From NCBI RefSeq assembly GCF_011397635.1, contig NC_064759.1, positions 11,924,428 through 11,988,427 on the forward strand: 64,000 nucleotides of DNA, written 5' to 3'. Source of the stretch: Epinephelus fuscoguttatus (taxonomy: Eukaryota; Chordata; Actinopteri; Perciformes; Serranidae). A program made the translations under genes and the position numbers. The notes beneath the pieces are model-generated. The model did not search any database, was not told the DNA's origin, and saw nothing but the letters and a program-made list of their open reading frames with translations. Positions 13,301 through 22,752 of the stretch are shown here, piece by piece; positions within the stretch are counted from its first letter, which is position 1; every line of letters begins with the position of its first letter.

Positions 13301-16300
13301 CACCCTGACAAGGTTACCCATGAAGAGGAGGAGGCCGTCAAAGACCCTGCTGTAAGGAAGGCAATTAAAGAAATTGCAGCGGAGGTGGAGAAGACAGAGG
13401 GGAGGGGACAACTCAAGGTGAGTGTCAGATGCATATCACAGCAGCAGTTGCACAGAAGTCTAGTCTACTGTGTCAAAAAAATATTGTGATGTTGGCAGTT
13501 TTCTGCTTATAATGATCATGGGAAATAAATGTCTGTGTTAAAGGGATAGTTCAGATCTTTTGAAGTGGGGCTGTATGGGGTTCTTACATAGTCAGTGTAT
13601 GGCATACAGTAGAGTTTATCAGAGGACAAACAAGGACAAAAGAACAAAAAAAAACAGTAACGTCAGCAACCCCACAGATAAAAAAAAAATATTCTGGGAA
13701 AAAGCCAGATAAGCCTGTTTTTTTTTTTGTTTTTTTTTAACCCAAGCCTTTGCTGTCACATTGAAATGAATGAGGAGACAGTGGTGTGTTTGAGGCAGTC
13801 AGCCTTCCTAAAGATTCTTATATTCAAGTTATAAAAATCAATCATGTTTATATTTTAGCAGTGTACTTATTTTATACATCTTACATTTTACATGATTTTG
13901 GATTTGACAATTTTCTGTTCCTATTTTGGCTTTCAGGTGATTCTTAAGGAACCCTTTGAAGTACCTGCTTTTAAAGGGCTCCGTAAGTTACACTGCCATG
14001 AATTAATGTAAAGGATTTTTTTGTTTTTTAGTAACCTGAGTTGTTAATGTCTCTCATGTTCTTTCTTCTCTCACAGGTACCGCTGCTCCTAAATTTATAC
14101 CTCCACCAGCACCAGTGATGGGACCAAAGGGACCACCCTTTGGTGAGTTATTAGCTGCATTTAGACCCAGAGTTCCCAGGAATTTTAGTCCAAGGGAAAA
14201 CTTTTCAAGAAACTTAAAGGGGGAAAAAATAGACCTTAAGGTTTTGTGTCGGTGCAATGGAATTTACTGCTGCATAGCATTGCTGCAGGTTGGATGTAAT
14301 GAGTGAAATGCAGAGGAGGAAAATGAAAACAAGAGCGTCTGTCTCCTCAGTAAATCATGGTCAAGTGCTTGATGACTACTTATTTAAACTCTGGAAGTTT
14401 GAAGATATTCTATTCCTCTCATTCACAGGCTTTCTCACAGCACAGCAAAGTCTCTTTCTCTGTCTTTTTTATCAAAGAAATCATCTCATCTCATCTCATA
14501 TCATGTCATCTTAAAATGTTCCAAAATCAATACTAGAGTACGTCCTTGTTACCTCCGCCAAGGAGGTTATGTTTTCACCGGCGTTGGTCTGTTTGTCTGT
14601 TTGTTTGTCTGCAAAATAACTCAAAAAGTTATGAACGGATTTTGATGAAATTTTCAGGAAAGGTGGAAAATGGGACAAGGAACAGATGATAAAATTTTGG
14701 TGGTGATCGGTTGAAGCAAATTGGATAAAATAATAAATGAAGTCTATCGTCTGACAGCCTCAGCAGCAATTCCAATTTCTAATGAGACGGTGAAAATAGT
14801 GCCATCTGGTGGCCGGAAAGCACGTCTCGTTCTACTTGCTAAATATTGTTGTAATTCTCAAGTTGAAATTAATGTTCTGTGTTGGAAAAATATAAAAAAA
14901 CATTATATTCTGTGTTGGTACAAAATAAAAACGAAATAAATACACCATAGTGTCTCCATGGTGAAGGCATATATAACCTAATAATGATAGTGATGCAAAT
15001 AACCTAGTTGTGATGCAGGCTGCAAAATCTGATGCAGAGGGGGAGGGAATATCACCTACTTGGCAGAGGTCTGCACTCTCTGAGTGCTTTTCTAGTTTTA
15101 TAAATTACACCGTATGAGTTGAAGTAGCGATCAGAGACTTTGGATGTATACATTTTTATCATTGAATCATAATCTGTGTAATACTGTGCATGTATGCCTT
15201 TTTTTTCTATTGATTTCCTCACTGTGTATTTAAATGTTACAGGTCTTTCAGGTCCCAGGTTCTCTGACTCGAGGTATCCAGGTGAGTTTCCTCCTCCAGT
15301 TGGTCCTCTCTCTGACTATCCAGTGGAAGACTATCCAGGCGGAGACTATCCAGGCGGAGACTATCCAGGTGGAGACTATCCAGGTGGAGACTATCCAGGC
15401 GGAGACTATCCTGTAGGAGACTATCCTGCGGGAGACTCCCAGTGGGAGTCCAGCTTGGGAGGCTACTCAACCAGGCGAGATTCCCTGGACTCCGGTATGA
15501 GTCGAGGACCTTTCCCAGACAGTATGGGTCCTCCTCGCCCAGCTGGGATTGGAGATAGTTATGGATCGGGTGGTGGAAGGAGTGGACTACTGGACGACCG
15601 CCCAGGCAGAAGGTATCCTGATGAGTACCGGGGCAGCCAAATGGGGAGTAGCTTAATGAACAAGCCACTCGAGAGGCCAGGCTTAATGGGAGCAAGTCCA
15701 GAAAGTGGCAACCTTCCTAATACTCTACTCACTTACCTGGTATGTATCTCGTTTCTCACAATAGGTTCCTCCCCATCTTAACAATGGTGTGATTTGAATT
15801 GTATTCAACCGTACAGTAAATTCTCAAAATGTATTTTTAGGATACATTCCGGATAGAGAACGAGAATGACGCACAGCTGGTGCTGAAGGTGACACAGAAA
15901 CTAACAGATGTGCTGATGGAGTACAGACTGAGGAGCGTGTCGTCCGTAAGGAGCTTGTTTTTACTCTTCGATTGAAAACCAATCATTAAAGGTGGAGTCT
16001 GTGACCCTGGAGAAAGAGTATTGATCTTTGAACTCAATATCTAATCCAATACACGTCTCCCATCTCTAGGGTTGGGTACCCAACTCAGGACTTTCAAGGG
16101 TGCCGACAGAATTACATCATTACTACGGTGTTTCCGCTTCACGTAAAATCCACTGGTGCCAAATATTGGTACCCCAGAGTGCATCTGAGTGAGAACATTA
16201 GGCCAGCCACAGAGCTGCAAGGCTAGCAACAGTGCTCTGCAGAGCTGCTGGGTTCAAAGTTAGACAGGAGGTAGGAGCACCCAAAAGCCAGCAACAGAGC

Positions 16301-17910
16301 TCTGCAGCCACTCTGATAGTTTTGCCGTCTGGTCTGTTTTCGTTTCTGAATTATTTAAGTAATAGCCTACTATCACTGCCAGACGAGCAGACACACATAC
16401 ACAAGTAAACAGAGACAGAAGATTGGCTCTGTGTGATTAGAAAAGAGCCAAGATCAGAATTGCCTTTTAGTCTACTATCTCACCCCTGCAGCTTGTTCAA
16501 AAATTAAGTTTTTGTAATTACAGGGAAAGTTAAGTACAGAGAATACGTACTGTTGGGCACAGCTACCAGAAGAGATACAGGCATCGATTCAAATATAAAC
16601 CATACCCAACCCTTTCTCCTGCTAAATGCTCTGTCCTCATTTCCTCCCTAGGGTTCTAGTCTGAACAGCTTCTCATTGAGCTCCACAGGTCTCTCCTCTA
16701 CAACCCCCAGCCTGCCACGCAGTAGCGACCGATTCTCAAGTAGTCTCTCAGGTATGTAAGCACCAAGGTTACGTTCACATTACAGGCTAATTTGGCCCTA
16801 CACTCATGTGACAGATCCGATTCTGTTTTCCAATCAGATCTCGGTCACTTTAATATTTGGTCCTAAATTTGATACATATCCGATCACTGGTCATTCTTCA
16901 CTGCACAGGAGCAGATTACTCACCATACAGTGTCGGCGTTCCTTTAAAACTACAGAAGGCTGCCGCAGCTGTACTGCTGCTGCAGTAGGCTGCCCCAGTT
17001 GCAAGCCAATAGAGTGACTACCAGAAGTTTTCTGACGGGGACAGCTTGCCTACATGCGGTGATAGCATTGTTGAGAAGCTGACAGAGATACTTCAACATA
17101 GCCTTTGACATCCTAAAGTTTGGAAGAAGTGTTTCTTCGTGAAACCCTCCACATTGCGACCCCACCACTTCTTGTTCCTCTCCTTTCCGCATCCACACGT
17201 CTCTCTCCAAACGACTACCAGCAGTTGCTTTCTAATAGAGCTAGTGGACTGAAAGCCCAGTTGTATGACCACCTGTTATCCCGAAAGCAAATGCCCGTTG
17301 CTCTTCGGGGCCAATTCTCTGAGATTACAAACAGAAGCACATGGCTAATTATTATGCAGAATGACAGTATTGGAACTTCCTACTATGGAAGTCCCACGAA
17401 GGGCCCGGAGCTACGAGGCTGGCAGCAGTGCTCTGCAGCGCAGGCAGGTTCAACTTTGGACAGGAGGTGGGAGCGAGATAAAGCTTGACTCATGCATTCA
17501 TCTGTTACCAAAATGCTTGTTAAGGAATTGTGCCGTTTTTTGTTGTTGTTCCAAAGCACATGTGAGTGACATTATTGGTTGCATGTAAGCCATTTCAGGG
17601 CAGAGATCTGTTCATACTGATGCCATATATGGGCCCAGACAGAAAGATTAGATCCGGGATAATTGGAACTGAGCATTTAGCCCTCTGTGAACGCAGCCCG
17701 TGCCTCCTTTCAACACAGCCTCGACTCAAATACTGAGTCGTGTTGACTAGGAGACACTAAAGAAATGCCCGTTGCTCATATTTGAAACATGGAAATCAAA
17801 TGTGAGTGGAGCATCCTTTTTTTGTTTTGTCCTTTTTAATGAGTCTGGCATGTTGTCTCTCTGCAGGTCCATCCAGATACTCAAGTGGTCCACCGAGGTA
17901 TTACAAGTAA
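10361..17910 (+). CDS. U1/matrin-type zinc-finger protein with DYPGG repeats (unnamed)
   Basis: I do not recognise a named orthologue. Eleven coding exons (10361-10444, 11788-11818, 12885-12962, 13068-13207, 13292-13417, 13937-13982, 14077-14142, 15243-15739, 15841-15945, 16652-16751, 17867-17910) join in frame with AG/GT borders and give 438 residues. A noncoding exon ends at 10097, and the coding exon starts at 10354. Residues 85-106 (CKLC to HVKGWKH) form a C-X2-C...H-X5-H finger of the U1/matrin class, which often binds RNA. Residues 112-153 are charged and probably helical. Then come proline-rich sequence, eight DYPxx pentapeptides (215-254), a Gly/Ser/Arg-rich stretch, a conserved-looking helical block (DTFRIENENDAQLVLKVTQK) and a Ser-rich tail ending PPRYYK. 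A nuclear RNA-associated role is an inference only. Confidence 0.85.
13539..13800. repeat. Teleost MITE-like repeat in intron
   Basis: This starts TTAAAGGGATAGTTCAGATC and continues with the GAAGTGGGGCTGTATGGGG phrase of a common teleost non-autonomous repeat. It includes A- and T-runs. The right boundary is uncertain. It lies in the intron after the exon ending at 13417. Confidence 0.45.
14532..15096. mobile_element. Non-autonomous DNA element with ACTAGA ends
   Basis: The left end reads ACTAGAGTACG...CCTCCGCCAAGGAGG. The right end, read as reverse complement, starts ACTAGAAAAGC and includes ACCTCTGCCAAG. Short imperfect terminal inverted repeats and matching subterminal blocks support a DNA-transposon derivative of a family abundant in teleosts. 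No intact coding sequence. It lies in the 1.1-kb intron 14143-15242 of the zinc-finger gene. Confidence 0.55.
15314..15433 (+). repeat. Coding minisatellite, 8 x 15 bp (DYPGG units)
   Basis: Eight tandem 15-bp units of GACTATCCAGGCGGA type lie inside an exon and stay in frame. They encode DYPVE, five DYPGG, DYPVG and DYPAG. The five central units differ mainly at C/T in one position, so recent slippage or unequal exchange is likely, and copy number is probably polymorphic. Confidence 0.95.
16068..16613. mobile_element. hAT-like non-autonomous element in intron
   Basis: Both ends carry AGGGTTGGGTA as an 11-bp perfect terminal inverted repeat (start 16068; reverse complement ending 16613). I could not see a clean 8-bp target duplication. 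The element lies in the intron between exons 15841-15945 and 16652-16751 of the zinc-finger gene and codes for nothing. Confidence 0.55.
16767..17699. mobile_element. PIF/Harbinger remnant
   Basis: Ends read GGTTACGTTCACATTACAGG (left) and, as reverse complement, GGGCTGCGTTCACAGAGGGC (right), which are imperfect inverted repeats of the kind seen in teleost Harbinger-derived repeats. On the minus strand, 17210-16950 still reads as a piece of Harbinger transposase: LPNFRMSKAMLKYLCQLL is followed by VPVRKLLVVTLL, matching the NFRMS...L...VPVEKRVAxTLW pattern of HARBI1-like proteins. The DDE catalytic part is absent. It lies in the last intron (16752-17866) of the zinc-finger gene. Confidence 0.6.
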
Positions 17911-18825
17911 CAATCCCAAGAAGCAACGCCTCGATCTTCTCATCTCTCTTGTTCTGTGTGCATTAGTCGTGACGGTCCAGGAGTTGAAAACTTTGATTTT
18001 GTGTAAATGTTTATGCTTTTAGGCATGTTGCTACAAAGTAGTCTGATTTTTTTTTTTTTTTTTTTTTAAACGTTTTTACCTTTTCAGAAGATGGTCTGAT
18101 TTGTCGGTTTACCACAAAATCACACATGCATGTTTTCAGCAGCTTTAACTGTACTTGAGTGTATGACCATTGATCTTTTCCCAAGGCAGTGTTCTATTAA
18201 AAGTAATTGGAAAAAAAGACCTGTTTTGAAATTGATTTATTCAAGCTTTTTCCTTTTGAAACGTTCCTCAATTTATGTGCTACATGGACAATGATGGGGG
18301 CGCTCCAATAGCTTCTGAATGTAGTCCCACTGAAGTGCTTGAGACACTTAGCCTCTCCTGCTGGAACATGTTTCAGTGAACGCATTAAATCAAACAAAAA
18401 TTTTAAGCATCCCAAGATAACGTTATAAAGCATACCTGTGTATATCCTCAAAGTGTAGATGAGGTTGATTACTTTCCATTATCATAAATGTCTGCAGCAT
18501 AAAAGCACCCAGCTGTTTCAAAGTGGATCCCGTTCCAACGTTGCAGATTCACACAAGCACATCACTTTAGTGTTTCTTAGGTTAATAAATGGGCCATGAA
18601 AACGGTATTAAAAAAAGTTTATTTTCAAATGTCTGGAATGTACAAAGGTGTAATATAAAGTAAAGTGTAACAGTGAGATGTTAAGCATGACATTTAATAA
18701 GTAGAAAACTGAAATTTAAGCAGATGGATGCAATCAAGCAGATTTAAAGTTGGAAAACCAACTTGGTAGAAAAGAAGCAGTCTCTAACGTGGTTGTGTGC
18801 ATTCGAGCATTGATATTCAACGTCC
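17911..18825. other. Convergent 3' UTR region
   Basis: The 3' UTRs of the zinc-finger gene (plus) and the RBM12B-like gene (minus) meet here. A plus-strand ATTAAA at 18196-18201 is a candidate poly(A) signal for the first. TTTATT at 18618-18623 (AATAAA on the minus strand) is a candidate for the second. A 20-odd base T run lies near 18047-18067. No other feature seen. Confidence 0.5.
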
Positions 18826-20544
18826 TCAAGCATTTCTTTGCAAGATGTCCTCCATCTGCTTCACGTTTATGCGGGTAAGAAGCACTTTTGTCCCCAGGAA
18901 GTCCTGACCGTGCAGCTTCTGAGCAAGTGCAGCGAGTTTCTGTGACTTAAACTGGACCACGGCCTCACCGATACCCTTGCCATCACCGTCATGCAGTAAG
19001 ACGATGCTGTCCATCCTCACTTTGTACTTGAAGAAAAGACTTTTAATGTGACTTTTCATCACATCTGCTGGCATGTTTCTGACAAACAAGCATGTCTGGG
19101 CTGCCGGGTCCGGGTTCACGCTTGGTGCTTCTTCTGGTGTCACACCTGGATTTAATTTCCTCTTTCGATTTGGTTTCTTCATTGTGTCTGTCTTTGGACA
19201 AGGCTTAAGACTCCTGTAATGGCTTTTGGCCATCATGTCCCTCATTATCATTCTAGTGGTTGATGAGACCTCAATGGCATCAGAGCCCACATGGCAGCCG
19301 CTGAGGTTCAGTGCATAGTTGTAATCCTCGGTGCGGTTAAAAATAAGAAAAGCAGTGTCCGTTCTGTTACCTTCTTTGTCGAGCAGATGTAGCACATTTT
19401 TGTGTGCAATGTTTGGACACCCAAACAATTCTTTTATTTCAGTCTTGGTCATCCCTTTGGGCAGATTCCTGACCATGACAGTGTGCTCCTCAGTTGGAGA
19501 TATGGTGGTTGTTGAGTCATTGTCAGGTCTTGGCTTTTTTGGTGACACAGATGGCGACTTATTGACAGATTTCCTCTTTATCTGCAACGCAGAAGCATTT
19601 CTGTGTTTGTGGTTTGCAGTTTCCCTCAGAGGATTCTGCTTGGGTTTCACCCCAACATCCAAAGCAGTTTCACATTCTTGCACAGCACTGGTCCACATCT
19701 TCTCAGTTGCTCCACGTACCTCCACACAGAAGGGCCCCAGTGACTGCTGGTTGAAGAGAAGAGCTTTACTTGCATCCTGCATGCTGGCAAACTTCACCAG
19801 ACAGCCACGGCTGCGTCCCAGCTCTACATTCACGATGGCTTCCTGCACAGACAACCCTTTGAAAAAATGGCAGATGACTTCTTTTGAAGCAGAGGATGGC
19901 AGACCAAAGAGCCTGACGTAGCCTGGGCTTGGGTCCAGAGTTTGCTCTGGCGAACTCACCTCGTCAAACTCAGCTGTGTTGTCAGCTCTGGGGAAATCAA
20001 GTCTTGGCAATGCCTCATTGTTTTCACCCGTAAGGGATGACTGGAGACCTTGAAGGACAGTACACACCCCCAGAAGAAAGGCAGTATTGGAATCAAGTGA
20101 GTGTGCATTTGAAGGTTGTAAATTTGCAATATGCAGATTTGCAGTCCTTGGATCCAGCGGCTGAGCAGTAGGTGGTTTCACATTTGCAGTGTTGGGTTTC
20201 AAATGTGGCACATCTGCATCTGGAGAGGTTTCAGGTGTCTTAACAGTGGCCTGCGTGGGGGAGGGTTTCTTTTTCTTCTTCTTCAACAATATGTTGAGTT
20301 TTTCCTCCAGCTCTGCCATGCTGCTTATGTGCAGGGACACCACAGACCCTTTGAGGAAATTTCCACTGTACCGCATGGCAAGCTGGGCATCTCTTTCAGA
20401 GGTGAATGCAATAAAAGCTTCTCTGAGACTTCCTCCCACGATGTACACTCCTCCATCAGGTATGTGAAGATGTCCAAAGAATTTCCTAATATCTTCAGTG
20501 CCTGCCTTCACATCGAGGCCTTGCAGTCTCAGTATGATGGTCAT
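18826..20544 (-). CDS. rbm12b: RBM12B-like RNA-binding protein
   Basis: This encodes a 572-residue protein in one coding exon. Four RRM domains are visible. RRM1, about residues 2-76, has TIILRLQGL, DIRKFFGHLHIPDGGVYIVG and GEAF-like REAFIAF, the signature of the RBM12/RBM12B N-terminal qRRM. RRM2 is about 209-280 (YVRLFGLPSSASKEVICHFF), RRM3 about 355-430 (HTVMVRNLPKG) and RRM4 about 484-560 (CLFVRNMPADVMKSHIKSLF). A lysine run lies at about 88-93. Human RBM12B is about 1001 residues, so this fish version lacks much of the linker. I chose the ATG at 20544 (AAAATGACC) because it fits the family N-terminus; a frame open to 20562 has no ATG. An acceptor CAG at 20572-20570 and donor at 20739 suggest a 5' UTR intron. 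It is divergent from TMEM67. The alternative is an RBM12 paralogue, less likely given the neighbours. Confidence 0.85.
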   Translation of the reverse strand: MTIILRLQGLDVKAGTEDIRKFFGHLHIPDGGVYIVGGSLREAFIAFTSERDAQLAMRYSGNFLKGSVVSLHISSMAELEEKLNILLKKKKKKPSPTQATVKTPETSPDADVPHLKPNTANVKPPTAQPLDPRTANLHIANLQPSNAHSLDSNTAFLLGVCTVLQGLQSSLTGENNEALPRLDFPRADNTAEFDEVSSPEQTLDPSPGYVRLFGLPSSASKEVICHFFKGLSVQEAIVNVELGRSRGCLVKFASMQDASKALLFNQQSLGPFCVEVRGATEKMWTSAVQECETALDVGVKPKQNPLRETANHKHRNASALQIKRKSVNKSPSVSPKKPRPDNDSTTTISPTEEHTVMVRNLPKGMTKTEIKELFGCPNIAHKNVLHLLDKEGNRTDTAFLIFNRTEDYNYALNLSGCHVGSDAIEVSSTTRMIMRDMMAKSHYRSLKPCPKTDTMKKPNRKRKLNPGVTPEEAPSVNPDPAAQTCLFVRNMPADVMKSHIKSLFFKYKVRMDSIVLLHDGDGKGIGEAVVQFKSQKLAALAQKLHGQDFLGTKVLLTRINVKQMEDILQRNA

Positions 20545-20850
20545 TTTGTCACACCAGACCACGTGGCATCTGCAAATTAAGACAACAGTGGTGAGAAATA
20601 CAAAACTAATGCGACAAATGTTACACGTTGCGTTTTTTTAATAAAAAAAAACACGTGCGTCACAGGAGCACTGAAGGGGAAAAGAGAAAATACTGAGTAA
20701 CAGTTTCTCTGTCTCCATGACACGCGCATGAATACTCACCACACCACACGTAGGTACAATGTAACGTTATAAATGTTAATATACGTTGTCTGCTAGCGGT
20801 GTTGTTGCCGTAGTTCCGTCTACATTTGTGAACACGCTGGAATGTGGTCT
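20545..20850 (-). promoter_or_regulatory. RBM12B-like 5' UTR, predicted intron and uORF
   Basis: On the minus strand a donor GTGAGT begins at 20739 and an acceptor TTTGCAG ends at 20570, defining a likely 170-bp 5' UTR intron. The exon that follows begins with an ATG at 20569. It opens a six-codon reading frame ending in TGA at 20551-20549, four bases before the main ATG (20544). The noncoding first exon and promoter should lie above 20740. Confidence 0.5.
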
Positions 20851-20984
20851 CCCCCTGCTCCCCGCGCTGCTTAAGAATGCAGTCTTTCTCTCCCTTCGCT
20901 TTCATTGGCTCTGGAGTGCGTGTGACGCGCAGTACCGCCACCTACCGGGCTGGAGTGTGAGCTACAGTCAGGACAACGCCTCTA

Positions 20985-21537
20985 CAGCAGGGGTGTTGAA
21001 CTCATTTTAGTTTAGGGGCCACATACAGTCCAGTAGAGGTGTGCCACATCATCTCGTTCTCAATAATACAGGTATGATTTTTAATATGAAGGCGAAGGCG
21101 AAAGTATCACCGACTCAGCAGCGGTTCCATAAAGAGGAGCAGCTTCAGTAGTGTAAAATAAACCGTGGCGTCCTGGATGTCTTATGAACAGCCCCGGACT
21201 TCTCAGGCTCTTTTAGTGACTTACTGCTCAGAGGGAACTCAGTCAGCGGCTCCTCTGGCAGCAGCACAGCATCTCTCCTTCTCTTCTCGCCGTCCACACA
21301 GGAGTCGGTGTTATCAAGTGATTTTGTCAGAAACGTTTGGTAATATAAACCTATGTGACGCTCACAGCTCGACAAAAAACTCCATATATGTGAATATGTG
21401 ATAGTTGTGGTATCATAACAGCCTGTCACAGGTTACAGCGTGATGATTAGAGGAGAAATGGCAGAGCATAAAGGTCCAGGTGGAAAAAAAAAACTCAGTC
21501 ATTTAGGATTTTGCTAAAAGAAGGAAATCACCTGTTG

Positions 21538-21577
<40 letters not shown>

Positions 21578-22290
21578 ATCCCAGGGTACATTTTTTATAT
21601 TTGGGAGCTGTTTAAATGTGTAATTTGTGGTAGATTTTAATTTGTTGAGCTATTAATATTGTAACAGAATCTGAATCTCACTCTGAGTTACTGTTGTTCA
21701 CAAACTAAAGAAATGAGAGATCATTTTTGTTTAGTTTTTACTGAATATTTGAAGGCAAACTGTTAACATGTAAAACTATATCACTTATTTTGATGCAATA
21801 CTGTTTTCTTAAATCTATATTAAAATAATTAAGAATTGTGAAGAGTATCGTGAAATATCATGATATTATTTTAGGGCCATATCGTCCACCCCAATAGCCC
21901 AGTTTGATCTCCAGTGGGCCAGACCAGGAAAACCATTATATAATAACCTTTGAATAACAACCTCTTCAAATGTTTGCCTTATTTTACTATAAAGAAGTAC
22001 ATTCTGAAAATGTTCATCCATTTATAAAACAAATGATGAACAGCTGTGATATCCTTGAAACTTTGTGCAAATTCAACAGTATGTCTCAGTTTGTCCACAT
22101 TCAGTCAGTCTACCTCTCACTTTTCATTACATGTGACTTTTCATGGAAGCAAATAATAACCTGGGCTAATATTGAAGTTTTAGGGGTATATATCTGTTTT
22201 ACATTATAATGTGATGTCACTTGTGTGTCCCACAGAAGAGTAGCCGCTTCCTTGGCAGTGGCTAATGGGGACTTTGGTGGAATTTGGTGG
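20985..22290. mobile_element. Old teleost repeat split by a hAT-like insertion
   Basis: The two halves of a common teleost repeat flank another element. The left half is GGGGTGTTGAACTCATTTTAG to about 21033. The right half begins 21895 with the CCCAGTTTGATCTCCAGTGG phrase and runs to roughly 22290. Between them, 21034-21894 is an insertion (listed separately). The right half continues as AT-rich non-coding sequence. The outer right border is approximate. Confidence 0.55.
21034..21894. mobile_element. hAT-like non-autonomous insertion, 861 bp
   Basis: The left end TAGAGGTGTGCCACATC and the reverse complement of the right end TTGGGGTGGACGATATGG form short imperfect inverted repeats of hAT type. 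Flanks CAGTCCAG (21026-21033) and TAGCCCAG (21895-21902) look like an 8-bp target duplication with two differences. The interior holds a (TA)n tract at 21541-21575 and no transposase. Confidence 0.6.
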
Positions 22291-22490
22291 AATTTGGTGG
22301 ATTTTGTCTTCTTCATGCATATGCTTATATTGTTTCATTCTTCCTATGTCTTTGTAAGTGTGTGACCTTTGCATTCCCCTTTTGTAAACATCTGTCGTTA
22401 CTTGACATCGTGAAGAGATTTACATTCTCTATAATCTCACCTTCAGAAACAGTCCATTGACTGTCTAACAGATACAGCCGATCACCTAAC

Positions 22491-22752
22491 ATGTTATATA
22501 CTAGACTGCAGCAGGTATGTTCCTCTGATGTAACCAGGAGAACATAATTAAATCAGGAAGGAACAATTGATTTCTCATCATCTTGTCGTCTGAGTGTAGG
22601 TATAAAGATGCCCTCTATTCACTGTTCTGGGCACAAACTCTGAGCGCTGAGCCTGAGGTTGCGCCTTCTCTATGGAGAATAAACTCTCGTGCATGAAGCT
22701 ATTCAGTCTTGTTTGTTGACTCCCAAGCAGATCGGGTAAAAATTGCCACGAC
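22491..22752 (+). mobile_element. Possible solo LTR
   Basis: This non-coding block has the element order of an LTR: TATAAAG at 22601-22607, then AATAAA at 22678-22683 about 75 bp downstream, and a terminus near TGCCACGACA at 22752. A start at TGTTATATA (22491) gives TG...CA ends. No primer-binding site or coding sequence follows, so it would be a solo LTR. I could not confirm a target duplication, and the call is tentative. Confidence 0.3.

Noticed and set aside
15314-15433. Regular short repeats, CRISPR-like at first glance
   Set aside because: Units are contiguous 15-mers without spacers, in frame in an exon of a vertebrate gene.
15237-15695. 152-codon minus-strand frame
   Set aside because: Antisense shadow of the DYPGG exon; the repetitive LDSLRLDS pattern is the reverse reading of the 15-bp repeat.
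19331-19921. 196-codon plus-strand open frame
   Set aside because: It is antisense to the RRM-coding exon of the RBM12B-like gene; no domain, no splice or start context.
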